From positions 1 to 64,000 of the forward strand of contig NZ_CP083405.1 of assembly GCF_000975265.2 (NCBI RefSeq): 64,000 bases of DNA. Direction: 5' to 3'. The position numbers were made by a program, and so were the translations under genes. Below the pieces are notes generated by a model. That model saw only the letters and a program-made list of their open reading frames with translations. It had not been told where the DNA came from and made no database searches. The DNA is from Mycobacterium lepromatosis. Its GTDB lineage: Bacteria > Actinomycetota > Actinomycetes > Mycobacteriales > Mycobacteriaceae. Below, piece by piece: positions 24,280 to 34,529 of the stretch. Numbering within the stretch: the first letter of the stretch is position 1; each line of letters begins with the position of its first letter.

Positions 24280-25673
24280 ACCCTTTCGATCACCTCGGTA
24301 CTTGCCATAGTGATCGGGGACGTGTTGTGTGGGTGGTTGCGTAACGGGCGTCGGGCGCTATGCGAGATGCGTGCCAGGATGGCCAGCAGCACATAGTTCG
24401 CCAGCAGTGACGATCCACCGTAAGACATCCACGGTGTGGTCAAGCCGGTTAGTGGAATAAGCGTGGTAACGCCACCGCCGACGATGAACAGCTGGACGGC
24501 TAGCGTCGATGCCAGGCCCGCGGCCAAGAGTTTACCGAAACTGTCGCGTGTGGCGATCGCCGTGCGCAGGCCTCGGATGATGACAATCGTGTAAAGCATG
24601 AGAAGGGCAGCCAGGCCCACTAATCCAAGCTCTTCGCCGAATGCAGCGATAATGAAATCGGTTGAGGCCGCAGGTATGGCATCGGGTTGACCGTTACCCA
24701 GACCGGTGCCGAAAATACCGCCGGTAGCAAAGCCAAAAAGCGACTGCACAATCTGATAACCGCCGACATCGAAATTGGTGAAGGGCTCCCACCACACCTG
24801 CACGCGAACCCGGACGTGTTCGAAAGTGAAGTACGCCATAACGCTTCCCGCAGTGAACAGCACCAGGCCGATGACGACCCAACTGAGACGCTGAGTGGCG
24901 AGGTAAACCACCACCAGAAAAGATGCGTAGAGCAGCAGCGAAGTCCCGAGGTCCTTCTCGAAGACCATCACACCTACCGAGATCACCCAGGCAGCCAGCA
25001 ACGGCGCGAAATCTCGCGGGCGGGGCAGGGTCATACCTATTAAATGCTTACCAACGCTGGTGAACAGGCTGCGTTTAGTGACTAGCACTGCTGCGAAGAA
25101 GATCAGCAACAGAATCTTCGAAAACTCGGCGGGCTGAATCGAAAAACCCGGAAAGCGGATCCAAATCCTAGCACCGTTTTGTTCGGGCAGCGGTACGGGA
25201 ATTGCCAAGAAAACCAGACCCGCCAATCCAGATATGTAGCCGTAGCGTGCGAGCTGGCGGTGGTCTTTTAGCATGGTTGTCACTAGCACGAATGCGGCCA
25301 CCCCGACCAGGGTCCACAGCATCTGTTGGGCAACACTCGGATGATGGTGACTGGTGACGTCGTTGTTGACAAGGTCGAGTCGGTGGATCATCACCAAGCC
25401 TAGTCCGTTGAGCAGGGCCACTATTGGTAGTAGTAACGGGTCGGTGTAGGGAGCGAAACGCCTAATAGCTAGATGCGCAGATGCGAACAAGGACCAGAAG
25501 ATCAGCCCGTAGCCGGCTAGGTGCCAACAAAAGCCTCTCTCTTGGTTGGCTTCCACGATGGCCAACGCGACGACGGTAATCACGGCGGCGAAACCGAGCA
25601 GCAGCAGCTCAGCGTTGCGCCGTGTGGGCAACGGAGGCGTCATTGTGACCGCCGGCTGAAGTTGCGTTGTCAT
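24276..25673 (-). CDS. rodA: SEDS-family peptidoglycan polymerase RodA
   Basis: RodA is a SEDS glycosyltransferase that polymerises lipid II during elongation, working with a class B PBP, here presumably the adjacent PbpA. The 465-residue product is strongly hydrophobic with roughly a dozen membrane segments. Family landmarks include the region GARIWIRFPGFSIQPAEFSK near 155-174, the conserved EKDLGTSLLLY near 238, and FIIAAFGEELG near 340. The C-terminal conserved Pro/Gly segment LTGLTTPWMSYGGSSLLANY lies near 405-424. Both ends overlap neighbours by four bases. No frame defect is seen. Confidence 0.96.
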   Translation of the reverse strand: MTTQLQPAVTMTPPLPTRRNAELLLLGFAAVITVVALAIVEANQERGFCWHLAGYGLIFWSLFASAHLAIRRFAPYTDPLLLPIVALLNGLGLVMIHRLDLVNNDVTSHHHPSVAQQMLWTLVGVAAFVLVTTMLKDHRQLARYGYISGLAGLVFLAIPVPLPEQNGARIWIRFPGFSIQPAEFSKILLLIFFAAVLVTKRSLFTSVGKHLIGMTLPRPRDFAPLLAAWVISVGVMVFEKDLGTSLLLYASFLVVVYLATQRLSWVVIGLVLFTAGSVMAYFTFEHVRVRVQVWWEPFTNFDVGGYQIVQSLFGFATGGIFGTGLGNGQPDAIPAASTDFIIAAFGEELGLVGLAALLMLYTIVIIRGLRTAIATRDSFGKLLAAGLASTLAVQLFIVGGGVTTLIPLTGLTTPWMSYGGSSLLANYVLLAILARISHSARRPLRNHPHNTSPITMASTEVIERV

Positions 25674-27187
25674 GCCACCGCCCGGCAGTCGATGCCCGGC
25701 AGGGGTGGGGGTGGTGGAAGGACGGTCACCGTCTGCGAGGTTCCTACCGGCGTTGTCGGCGCGGTATTTGCAGGGCTGCTAGTGGGATTTATGTTGGCGG
25801 GTGTGGTGCCACTGGAAGAAGTGGTCGTGGGTGGTGTGGTAAACGTTGGCGACGTTGTGCTAGCACCGCTGTCGGTAGGCGTGGTAAAGGGACTCGGCGG
25901 CGATGTCGCGCGGGGTAGCGGACAGGTCGGTAATAGGGAGTCGGTTAACAATTTTCGTAGCTGCGATTCGGCCTGATCCAGGTTGCCTCCGGGCAGTCCA
26001 GCCTGGACCTGCGCCCCTCCAGAGGGGCGCAGGTCCTGCAGAGTCATCACCTGACAATTGAGGTGACCTCCGGATTGTCCATAACTAATTAGGGATAGCT
26101 CGTTGCGGGTGTTCAGACAGCCCACCAAATAGGGTTCGTGCAAAGGCATTCCGAGCAATGAGCCTTGAACACCTCGCACGATGGACACCTTGCCGCTGTA
26201 TTCGGCGACGTAGTAGTTGTTTCGGATGACCCATCGCCCGATAGCCACGCCGGTGAGGACAAGTAGCACTACCAGCGTGATTACGATGCCTGTTTGGCGT
26301 TGCGACCACCGTTGTCGATGTATTTTATCGATTTGCGGCACAATGCGTTCGGCTATCTCTTTGCGTGAGACAATAGCTGAGGCGCGGCTAGCGGCGGTGC
26401 TGGGCAGGGTCACCTGCTGGTCTTCTTCGCTCGACACCGCACCTGCGAGGATCGGTTGGGTCTGGCCATAGTCGTAGTCGATGACGTCAGCGACTACAAC
26501 CGTTACGTTGTCGGGCCCGCCACCGCGCAACGCTAATTCGATAAGGCGGTAGGCACTCTCGGCGACGTCGGAGATTTGCAGGGCCTCGAGGATGGTCTCG
26601 TCACTCACTGGATCGGATAATCCGTCCGAACACAGCAAATAACGATCACCAGCGCGGGCTTCTCGCATGGTGAAAGTGGGATCGACTTCGTGGCCGGTCA
26701 ATGCCCGCATGATCAATGAGCGTTGTGGGTGGCTGTGGGCCTCTTCCGCGGTGATCCGACCTTCGTCGACCAGGGTTTGGACAAAGGTGTCGTCCTTGGT
26801 GATCTGGGTCAGTTCGCCATCTCGCAGTAGGTAGCCGCGTGAGTCACCGATGTGCACCAGCCCGAGACGGTTACCCGCGAACAGGATTGCGGTGAGTGTG
26901 GTCCCCATGCCCTCGAAATCGGGTTCCATCTCGACTTGTGCGGCGATTGCCAAGTTTCCGGCACGCACCGCCGCCTCGAGCTTGCCAAGTAGGTCGCCTC
27001 CGGGCTCGTCGTCGTCGAGATGAGCTAGTGCGGCTATCACCAATTGGGACGCTACCTCGCCGGCGGCGTGACCACCCATGCCGTCGGCGAGGGCGAGTAG
27101 GCGTGCACCGGCGTAAACCGAGTCTTCATTATTGGTGCGTACCAGCCCGCGATCGCTGCGGGCCGCATATCGGAGGACCAGGGTCAC
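25670..27187 (-). CDS. pstP: PP2C-type Ser/Thr phosphatase PstP
   Basis: PstP is the only PP2C phosphatase known for mycobacterial Ser/Thr kinases and reverses PknA and PknB signalling. The 505-residue product has an N-terminal PP2C domain (about 5-235) with metal-binding motifs RTNNEDS near 17, LADGMGGHAAGE near 33, GDSRGYLLR near 117, LLCSDGLSD near 187 and GGPDNVTVV near 221. A transmembrane helix (GIVITLVVLLVLTGVAIGRWV) lies near 303-323, followed by an outer domain and a Pro/Thr-rich tail. It overlaps fhaB and rodA by four bases each. A 12-bp inverted repeat at 26009-26034 lies inside the outer-domain coding sequence. Confidence 0.97.
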   Translation of the reverse strand: MTLVLRYAARSDRGLVRTNNEDSVYAGARLLALADGMGGHAAGEVASQLVIAALAHLDDDEPGGDLLGKLEAAVRAGNLAIAAQVEMEPDFEGMGTTLTAILFAGNRLGLVHIGDSRGYLLRDGELTQITKDDTFVQTLVDEGRITAEEAHSHPQRSLIMRALTGHEVDPTFTMREARAGDRYLLCSDGLSDPVSDETILEALQISDVAESAYRLIELALRGGGPDNVTVVVADVIDYDYGQTQPILAGAVSSEEDQQVTLPSTAASRASAIVSRKEIAERIVPQIDKIHRQRWSQRQTGIVITLVVLLVLTGVAIGRWVIRNNYYVAEYSGKVSIVRGVQGSLLGMPLHEPYLVGCLNTRNELSLISYGQSGGHLNCQVMTLQDLRPSGGAQVQAGLPGGNLDQAESQLRKLLTDSLLPTCPLPRATSPPSPFTTPTDSGASTTSPTFTTPPTTTSSSGTTPANINPTSSPANTAPTTPVGTSQTVTVLPPPPPLPGIDCRAVA

Positions 27188-27651
27188 GGGCGCAACTCGA
27201 TTGCCGTTTTGCCGATTCGGACCGGCGTTCCTAGTGGAACTCGTACCGCAGTAGTCACCTTCGCCCTGTCAAGATATGTACCGTTGGTTGATCCTAGATC
27301 CTCCACATACCATTCCGAACCGCGTTGAGACAGTCGGGCGTGCCGGGTTGACGCATAGTCGTCGGTAAGTACCAAGGTGGAGTCATCAGCGCGGCCGATC
27401 AACACCGGCTGCCCGCTGAGGGTAATGCGGGCGCCGGTCAGTGACCCTTCGGTCACCATCAGGTAGCGTGCAACGTGCCGGCGTTGGCGCGGTGGCAGAA
27501 GCGTGTCGCGCAACGCTAAGCCGCGCCGAACCATGACGGTGCCGGTCGGCGCGTAGATATCAGTCTTCAAGATCTGTAGAACCGACCAGATGAATACCCA
27601 TAGCAGCATCAAAAATCCGGCACGCGCCAGTTGCAGTACTAGTCCCTGCAT
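27184..27651 (-). CDS. fhaB: FHA-domain protein FhaB (FipA)
   Basis: FhaB is a membrane-anchored FHA protein that binds phosphothreonine partners; in M. tuberculosis (FipA) it links kinase signalling to FtsZ and FtsQ at division. The 155-residue product has an N-terminal membrane segment (about 4-26) and a C-terminal FHA domain with IGRADDSTLVLTDDYASTRHA near 86 and GSTNGTYLDR near 121. Thr36, the phosphosite reported for FipA, is present in APTGT. The frame is open 18 codons further upstream, but the ATG at 27651 gives MQGLVLQLARAG, the family start and length. It overlaps pstP by four bases. Confidence 0.95.
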   Translation of the reverse strand: MQGLVLQLARAGFLMLLWVFIWSVLQILKTDIYAPTGTVMVRRGLALRDTLLPPRQRRHVARYLMVTEGSLTGARITLSGQPVLIGRADDSTLVLTDDYASTRHARLSQRGSEWYVEDLGSTNGTYLDRAKVTTAVRVPLGTPVRIGKTAIELRP

Positions 27652-27775
27652 CCCTGGCGTCCTTTCCGTCCTGTGCTGTACACGCCCCCCGTGAGCCGAA
27701 CACACAGCAACGTCACGATACTTGGACGGTGGTCGGCGCGGGATGAAGCACGGCCATGTTGCAAGCCCAGTGGGC

Positions 27776-29275
27776 TCAGTGAATGCGAACGATAATCTCT
27801 GAGTGGCCCAAACGGATCACGTCCCCATCGGCCAACTGCCATTCTTGTACTGGAGCATTATTGACGGTGGTGCCGTTCGTCGAGTTGAGGTCGGAGAGTA
27901 GTGCTACCTGTCCATCCCAGCGGATTTCCAGGTGTCGGCGAGACACACCGGTGTCGGGCAACCGGAACTGGGCGTCCTGTCCGCGGCCCACGATGTTGGA
28001 GCCCTCACACAGCTGGTAGGTTCGGCCGCTGCCGTCGTCGAGCTGCAGGATGACCGCGCTTCCCGGTGCTCCGTAGCCGACTTGTCCGTAGCCTCCATAT
28101 CCACCGCTCACCCGTTGGCCATAGTCATTAGCGCCTCCTGGCTGGTTGTATTCGTAGTCGCGGTCGGCGGGCTCGGCGTACTCACCGCTGGAAGGCGCAT
28201 ACATTCCGCCCGGCGGGTTTTCGGCGTATTGGGTGTAGTCCTGTTGTCCGTAGTCCTTCCTGCCGTATCCGAGGACGCCGTGCTGATACCCCTGGTCGTA
28301 CCCGCTCCCTTGGTCGGGGTACGCTACACGTTGTTCAGGCGGAGTAGGGAGACTCGAGGGGGTATAGCTACCCTCATCTGGGTGAGCTGGGCCACGGCCA
28401 TAATCTCTGTACCCGCCGTAGCCTGGTTGGCCACCGCTGGAAGGGTTGTAACTGCCTGGGCGATAGCCTTGGTCGTGACCTTGGCTGCCGTAACCACCAG
28501 GATTTGCCGGACGCTGTCCATAGGGCGGCGGGTAGCCACCTTGCCCCTGGTCGTAGTAGGCGCGTTGGTCTTCGTACCCGCTTTGGCCCGGGTAGCCACC
28601 CTGATCTGGGCGGCGGAGCGGCGGGTGTCCGGGCTGTTGTGGGTAGTTTCCTGGTTTCGGCGAATAGCAGCCTCGAGGGTCGTCCTGTCCCCCTTGAGGG
28701 TCCGCGCCGCGTGGATCGTCTTGCGGTTGACCGTAGCGGTCGTCGCAGTAGTAGTCATCACTGGGGCGGCCCTGCCCTTGAACTCCGCGGTAGCTCCAAT
28801 TGTCAGTCATCGGTGGTACTCCTGGTTCTGCGCTGAACGCTTGACTAGATTGTGTCCGGACGGGATCGTTGACCGTCGGACGGGACTCGACATCGGGGTT
28901 GACAGCACTGCGGGCGCGGATCTGCCCGGTATGCAGACTCGATGACTGGTCGAATCGGACGACTACATCACCATACGTTTGCCACCCCTGTTCATGGATA
29001 TAGTCAGCCAAGTCTCTAGCGAAAGCGCTTGACGTGCGGTCTGGGTCGGCTTCCATCTTCTCAAGGTCGTGCACACCGAGGGTAATAATGTATTCGTTGG
29101 GCGCCAAAATGCGATTTCCCTGCAGCGACCGGATGCCGTCGGCGGCTTCGCGGCGCAATAGGGCTTCAACCTCTTGCGGAACTATCGATCCCCCGAACAT
29201 GCGGGCGAACGCATCGCCTATGCTTGACTCGAGCTTCCGCTCGATGCGCTGCACGAACTCTTTTTGGTTATCCAT
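27776..29275 (-). CDS. fhaA: FHA-domain protein FhaA
   Basis: FhaA recognises the phosphorylated pseudokinase domain of MviN/MurJ and phosphorylated kinases, and regulates peptidoglycan synthesis at poles and septa. The 499-residue product has a conserved N-terminal domain (DUF3662, about 1-125). Then comes a long Gly/Tyr/Pro/Gln-rich low-complexity region (about 150-400) with repeats of the type QGGYP and GYGG. A C-terminal FHA domain has GRGQDAQFRLPDTGVSRRH near 431 and LNSTNGTTVNN near 465. It is the first gene of the minus-strand cluster; fhaB starts 124 bases downstream, so a second promoter or processing site may lie in that gap. Confidence 0.96.
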   Translation of the reverse strand: MDNQKEFVQRIERKLESSIGDAFARMFGGSIVPQEVEALLRREAADGIRSLQGNRILAPNEYIITLGVHDLEKMEADPDRTSSAFARDLADYIHEQGWQTYGDVVVRFDQSSSLHTGQIRARSAVNPDVESRPTVNDPVRTQSSQAFSAEPGVPPMTDNWSYRGVQGQGRPSDDYYCDDRYGQPQDDPRGADPQGGQDDPRGCYSPKPGNYPQQPGHPPLRRPDQGGYPGQSGYEDQRAYYDQGQGGYPPPYGQRPANPGGYGSQGHDQGYRPGSYNPSSGGQPGYGGYRDYGRGPAHPDEGSYTPSSLPTPPEQRVAYPDQGSGYDQGYQHGVLGYGRKDYGQQDYTQYAENPPGGMYAPSSGEYAEPADRDYEYNQPGGANDYGQRVSGGYGGYGQVGYGAPGSAVILQLDDGSGRTYQLCEGSNIVGRGQDAQFRLPDTGVSRRHLEIRWDGQVALLSDLNSTNGTTVNNAPVQEWQLADGDVIRLGHSEIIVRIH

Positions 29276-29530
29276 TGTTTAGCGTTCGCCCGCATTTGTT
29301 CTGGCGTATCGTCGACGCAAAGCAAACGCCTTGTCTGTATGTCGTATCACCCAAGCATGGTATCGGTACACTGCAACGTTGTGGCACCGTGGTAATTTTG
29401 AGAATTGTGTCTATGTAGTTCAGAAGCGTCTGGACAACGGCGGCCATGATGAGGGAAGTTCTTGTCAGATGTACGCAGACTAGTTAGGTGCGCGGCTACT
29501 ACTATGGCTACAGTCCACCGGTTGTCTTTC

Positions 29531-29613
29531 GGGCGAGTGGCGGAATGGCAGACGCGCTGGCTTCAGGTGCCAGTGTCCCTCGGGACGTGGGGGTTCAAGT
29601 CCCCCTTCGCCCA
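29531..29613 (+). tRNA. leuT: tRNA-Leu (CAG anticodon)
   Basis: The 83-base gene has acceptor GGGCGAG paired with TTCGCCC (one G-T), a D arm with GCGGAATGGCAGACGC, the anticodon arm CTGGCTTCAGGTGCCAG carrying CAG, and a class II variable arm TGTCCCTCGGGACG. The T arm is GGGGGTTCAAGTCCCCC. Discriminator is A; CCA is not encoded. It is divergent from fhaA, as leuT is in M. tuberculosis. Confidence 0.96.
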
Positions 29614-29635
29614 CTCTTGTGATAAGTCGAGTCAT

Positions 29636-29684
29636 GGCCCAACCAAAAATCCCCAGCCATCGGCTGGGGATTTTTGGTTGGGCC
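29636..29684 (+). terminator. Intrinsic-type terminator after tRNA-Leu
   Basis: Arms 29636-29658 and 29662-29684 are perfect 23-base inverted complements around a three-base loop ATC. The stem starts GGCCCAACCAAAAATCCCC. The inner stem is GC-rich (TCCCCAGCC) and is followed by TTTTTGG on the right arm, so it can act as a terminator in both directions. Confidence 0.8.
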
Positions 29685-32600
29685 AGTAGTTGTGGTCGAG
29701 GTTGATGCACTGGCTGGCGATTAGGTGATGGCCCGTTTGCTGATGATGGTGACGGTGTCGGTGGTGACCAATATTAGTACGAGGTGTGGTCGTGAGTACG
29801 GTCAATGCCGAGGTGGTTTAGACGACTGCCGTGGCACAGGATCTGTTTGCTGAATTGTTGACAATGTCGTGTTGGATGTCGGAAACGGGGGTTGGGTCGG
29901 AAAATAGAAAGATAGGCCTAGTGGGATGCGGGCCAGCCGGAGTGGGCTTTTGAAGTGTATCATCGTCGTTTTCGTGATTTTGTTTCCTACTCCGTTAGCC
30001 TTAGTAGCTACTTACCAATTAACGATGTTATGTGACCACGATTCTGAAAATAAGCGTCAAATTGCGGTCTTGAGCGCCAAAACTTACTCATTTGGTAAAT
30101 AGTCGAGTTTGAAGTTTGCTAGCAATGCAGGGGCGAGACCATCAACGCAACATCGTCGCTCTGTTCGTTGGTTGGTTTTTTTGTACAGCACTAAGCTCCA
30201 CTAAAAGACCCGGGATTACGATGTCCGAGTTCTTCGAAGATTTTAGCGTCCGAGCAACACCTGGGTGTGACGTCAAGGACGTTGGTAACGGATTTCTCCA
30301 TTCGCTCAGACTATTCGGCCCATACGGTTATCGCTTTTCTGCCGTACTGAAGGTGTTTGCCGCATCTTTACCCACCTCTGTGTAAGTTGCCGCCATACCG
30401 TCAGATTCGTTCTCTGAAGGCTCTAACAGGTGCTAGAAGATATCTTGAACTGCACTATCGTTAAGGTTATCGTCCTTAAATTTCTTTAATTATAATTATG
30501 CGGACGGTTATGGGAACGAGGCATATTCGTACTCTCCGATGATCACGTTACTGCTTAACCACAAGATTTCTCTGACCGGCTCATCGTCTTAATTGCGGCA
30601 CACGATCACGAGCGTCGATTTCTTGGCAGATACTTTCGATGACAAATCGGAGCGTGGTAATACGCTGCAACGCGCAGGGTCCAGTAGTATTGTAATACAG
30701 GGGTTCCGGAGATGACTCTAGTCGTTGCCGGAAAAAACTTTGGTTGCTACAGGTTACGTGGACAACATGTCCTTATGAAAGTGCTGAAAAACCGACTCTA
30801 CGTCGTAGTAATTCGGCTCTCTATAACCTATTTGATTGCCAAAAACAACCGGGTTGAATTTCATGGGGGCACTGTAATGGCGACCGTGCTAACGATTCAA
30901 CAGCTTTGCAATGATCATGCTATGTATTCTTCTTTCCACATTCGATTGAACACAAAGCGGAGGACACAAAGTCCTAGAGAGGATCTTAATAGAGATCGAA
31001 AATATAACAGCCAGGTCAATTTTATTTGGCTATTTTGGCGGACTGATGCTTGAGCAGTTCGACGATCCAACCACGACGTGTTGAGCGTGGCTAGCCGTTG
31101 CCCGACCAGTCAGATAACATCCGGGTTTACGGAGGAAGCAGGCGCCGTTTTTGCTTGGTGAATTCCTTCTCAGTATGGATTCCCGCATTGTGCAGGAAGA
31201 CCAGTTCCGTTAGCTCGGCGGTGATACCCGTGATCGGGCCGCCTGGCGCGGTCTGCGGTGGTTCCGCCGGCTCCAGCGTTGTCCACCCGATCCGCTTTCG
31301 GATTTGTTTCAGGTTGTCTGGGCCATCTGCATCGACATCGGCAAGTGCCAGCGGTGTCGGTCATTGCTTGCCCAGGGCCATCTGACTGAATGGGTTTCCG
31401 ACACCACCTGCAGAGGCTTCTGCGACTATACCCAGGCTGGTGGTCGGCAGTGGCTACCGTGAACAAATGTGCTGCCGGGGTCGCCGTAACCCAGCTGGTC
31501 GTCACTGACAGTCCCCTGATTAAGCCCGTTTAGCCCACGGCTGCGTTAGTCAACAAGCCAGGTTGCGTGATTACCGGGAACGGCGTTGGTGGCTAGAGTG
31601 CCGTGCCCGGGAAGGTTTGTATTTCTGCCCAGTCACTAACGATGTCTATTGGGTATGGGCTGAAATGTCATAACTGAGAAGGTCGTAGGCAAACGCTGTT
31701 ACCTTCAAGCTGTCCATTGGTGCCTCGAAAAGGATTGCGACCAGGTTCTCTATCAGGTCCAGTAACGTTTTAGGGTGTTACCGCAGCGGGTAGTGCGTGT
31801 GTCACCAGCGCTTGAAGCGCGTTGGGCACCGCGGCCGCCGCTTGTGGAACAATTGCCACTACGTTCTGCGCTTTGGTGGCGGAGGTGCCCGCGGGTTGGA
31901 CGACCGCGGCACCTTCGCCCGCCTGGGTGGGTGCTGGACGTCAGCGATGCAATCGACGTCGATGCGTTCGCATAGCGGGACATGGCGTCTGCATCGTGGG
32001 TCTCAATCTCAGTGGACGCTATCAACGGGGCGTTCTGGTTAAAGAAGTTTCGTCGCTACCAAAACCATCAGCAGGCTGCTGTTAGCTGCCATCATCGGCG
32101 GCAGCACTGTCTCTGAGAACATTGCCTCTTAGGCGGAGGCTGTTGGGATGGCCTGGTTGGCTGTCTGTTCGGTCAGCGCAGCAGTCATTCTCAGCCACGC
32201 TACTTACGGTGTGATTGCGACAGCTATTGTTGCTCCTGCCGGATCCAGCCAGGGTGTCCAGTGGTCAGTCTCGCCGACTGTCCGTTTGATGCGAGCTCGA
32301 GGTCGAATACGGCTCAGCGGTCCGCCCTTCCCCGGCCACCGTTAGCATCGATCCCGTTCCCGAGCCGGTATACATCCGGGTGGAATTGATATCCGGCGGC
32401 AGTGATGTGAAGTCTATCGCCCATCCCTTCACTGGTTAGCCAGGCAGTCTATCCGCTGGCGGCGTGAGGTGACGGCAGACGACACAACATTACCGTCCGG
32501 GCCGCGACTCTGCGCGCTGCAATTTGCTAACGACGCTGGAGGCCAAGTGAACGGCCAAAAGTCCAGCTGTCCCAAGAGCACACGGTAATTCAGGTTTAGA

Positions 32601-33010
32601 CTCAGACGGTGACGCTCGCGAAAGGACTTAGGGGAAGAAGAACTGGGCTTTTGCAGGTGCACAGATATCGACCAGCGCTCATCCTGGCGAGTTGCTAGAA
32701 AGTGTGACTATAATGTTTTGGTAACTTGGAGCTGGTCATTGCAGCGATCTGGACGACTGGGTGCGCAGTCATCATTTCCGTATAGCGCTGTGCTGGTGCC
32801 GTTGTGGAAGTTCATCCGCTACAGCTAAAGTCTGCACTCACTCTTGGAATTCTACGGTGCCAGGGTTGGTGATATCTGCGAACTCTGGGTGTTGCCTCGA
32901 TCATGTGGCCGATTATCTGCACCGCCTAGTAGGCAGCACAGCTCGACGGTTTGGTCGGCCACACCGGAGGACAAAGCCGGAAGCTATTATAGTAGCCTAG
33001 CCCCGGCGAT

Positions 33011-33062
33011 TGAGAATCTACGCCACGGCAAAACGGGATGTTTGCCGTGGCGTAGATTCTCA
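33011..33062 (+). repeat. Perfect 22-bp inverted repeat
   Basis: Arms 33011-33032 and 33041-33062 are exact inverted complements (starting TGAGAATCTACGCCACGG) around the eight-base loop ACGGGATG. No T-run follows. It may be an old terminator between convergent genes or a cruciform-forming element. Confidence 0.9.
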
Positions 33063-33776
33063 GCGGCAGGTCTGCGGGCGGGATTAGTACGCCAACTATG
33101 GCCAGAAAGGATCTGATGCTTGTTGCAGTGAAGCACAGCAGCCCGGCGCTTAACTCGCTAACTGTGAGGTCTTCATGTGGTGGATCAGTAGCGAATTGAT
33201 GCCGACCACCATTCCAGTGTGCGGCCAAGATAGGCATGATTGCAGCGACCGCCAGGCGACGCGTCATGGTCTGCGCGCCGTGCAGCCAGCGTGGTACTAT
33301 GCTGTTCGCGTGGGGTGCGCTAGCCGACAAGTCAGATTGGATGAACCGAGCCAAGCTGTTAGCGAGCAGCGTTGCACACGGCAGCGTCATCTCACTGGCC
33401 CTGCCCGCCAGAAGAAGGGTTCCGAATCCTGGTAATGAGCGCCAGCCGTCTGATGTTGGCGCCGACGAGCATCAGCCGGCGATCCCAGCGTCCATCAATG
33501 CTCCGGAGAACAGCCCCAGCGGCGATTAGGGCAGAAACAGCATCATGAAATGCCCGCGGTTCGGTCCGGGTTGAACAGTAACGTTCTGGCCAGCCTCGCC
33601 TTCACGCCATCGCCACCGAATTGACTTGCCACGCGTATCTGCAACAGTTGCCGATAGTCTGGCACGTGCGCAACCGACCGCCACACGTCGATAAGCGCTC
33701 TTATTCCGGGTTGGAATCACTAAATCCACTTTCACGATCGAGGCTCACCTCGGTCTGTGCCGACTTCACAACACTA

Positions 33777-33808
33777 CAGAGCAAATATTCGTCAGAGCAA
33801 ATATTCGT
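33777..33808 (+). repeat. Two tandem copies of a 16-bp unit upstream of yqgE-like gene
   Basis: CAGAGCAAATATTCGT occurs at 33777-33792 and again at 33793-33808, about 50 bases before the start of the DUF179 gene. It could affect promoter spacing; no regulator site is recognised. Confidence 0.85.
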
Positions 33809-33858
33809 CGGTCGTCCTCGCTTGCGCTAGGTGATGTTGCGTATGGTGCGATGATGGT

Positions 33859-34467
33859 GTGGTGCTCCAGCCTGAAGACCCTGAAGACTATGTTGCACCC
33901 GCCGCGCAGCGGGTGCGTGCAGGTACGTTGCTGTTAGCCAACACTGACCTTCTTGAACCGACGTTTCGACGTAGCGTGATCTACATAGTCGAGCACAACG
34001 AGGGCGGCACCTTGGGCGTGGTGCTCAACCGGCCAAGCGAGACCGCGGTCTATCACGTTTTACCGCAATGGGCGGAACTGGCGGCCAAGCCGAAAACGAT
34101 GTTCATCGGGGGTCCGGTGAAGCGTGACGCAGCCCTGTGTCTAGCGGTGTTGCGGATCGGCGCTGATCCGCGCGGTGTCGCGGGTCTACGGCATGTGGCG
34201 GGTCGGCTGGCGATGGTCGATCTGGATGCCGAACCGGATTTGATCGCACCGCTGGTGGATGGTTTACGGATCTTCGCGGGGTACTCGGGCTGGACCATTG
34301 GTCAGCTTCAAGGAGAAATTGAGCGTGACGACTGGATTGTGCTTTCGGCGTTGCCCTCTGACGTCTTGGTTGGGAAGCAGGCCGACCTGTGGGCGCAGGT
34401 GCTTCGCCGCCAGCCGCTGTTGCTGTCGCTGCTTGCGACTCACCCGATCGACGTCAGTCGGAACTAA
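33859..34467 (+). CDS. UPF0301 (DUF179, YqgE/AlgH-like) protein, Rv0038-like
   Basis: The 202-residue product matches M. tuberculosis Rv0038 in length and position. The family fold is recognisable from RAGTLLLANTDLLEPTFRRS near 17-36, VIYIVEHNEGGTLGVVLNRP near 37-56, MFIGGPVKRDAALCL near 77-91 and GYSGWTIGQLQGEIERDDW near 142-160. The GTG at 33859 gives the family start. The biochemical function of YqgE/AlgH proteins is not settled. It is one of few intact genes between the tRNA-Leu and leuS blocks, which suggests retained selection. Confidence 0.93.
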   Translation: MVLQPEDPEDYVAPAAQRVRAGTLLLANTDLLEPTFRRSVIYIVEHNEGGTLGVVLNRPSETAVYHVLPQWAELAAKPKTMFIGGPVKRDAALCLAVLRIGADPRGVAGLRHVAGRLAMVDLDAEPDLIAPLVDGLRIFAGYSGWTIGQLQGEIERDDWIVLSALPSDVLVGKQADLWAQVLRRQPLLLSLLATHPIDVSRN

Positions 34468-34529
34468 AAGATTCTCTTCCAATGCGGATGGCGGCACGGT
34501 TATCGTATGGTTTCGTCGACTTGGTCTCG

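Larger units (their letters stand above)
29685..33858. other. 4.2-kb gene-free decayed region (positions of Rv0021c to Rv0037c)
   Basis: No intact gene is recognisable. In M. tuberculosis this place holds Rv0021c to Rv0037c, so most of this stretch has probably been deleted or eroded. The left part (about 29950-31050) is AT-rich with short open frames (30116-30385 and 30712-31053) that I do not recognise. From 31100 to 33840 the composition is closer to coding sequence but every frame is broken. The stretch at about 33120-33430 lies where the transporter gene Rv0037c would be, though I could not confirm that. Two structured elements stand out, at 33011-33062 and 33777-33808. Confidence 0.6.

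Noticed and set aside
26009..26034. 12-bp GC-rich hairpin in pstP as a terminator
   Set aside because: It lies well inside an intact coding sequence, has no T-run, and can be explained by codons of the outer domain.
27932..28945. 337-codon open frame on the plus strand opposite fhaA
   Set aside because: It lies wholly inside fhaA on the other strand and arises from the Gly/Tyr/Pro-rich low-complexity codons; no domain is visible.
31098..32345. Possible PE/PPE gene relic in the decayed region after tRNA-Leu
   Set aside because: Only vague Ala/Gly-rich pieces were seen; no PE or PPE signature could be placed, so no family was assigned.
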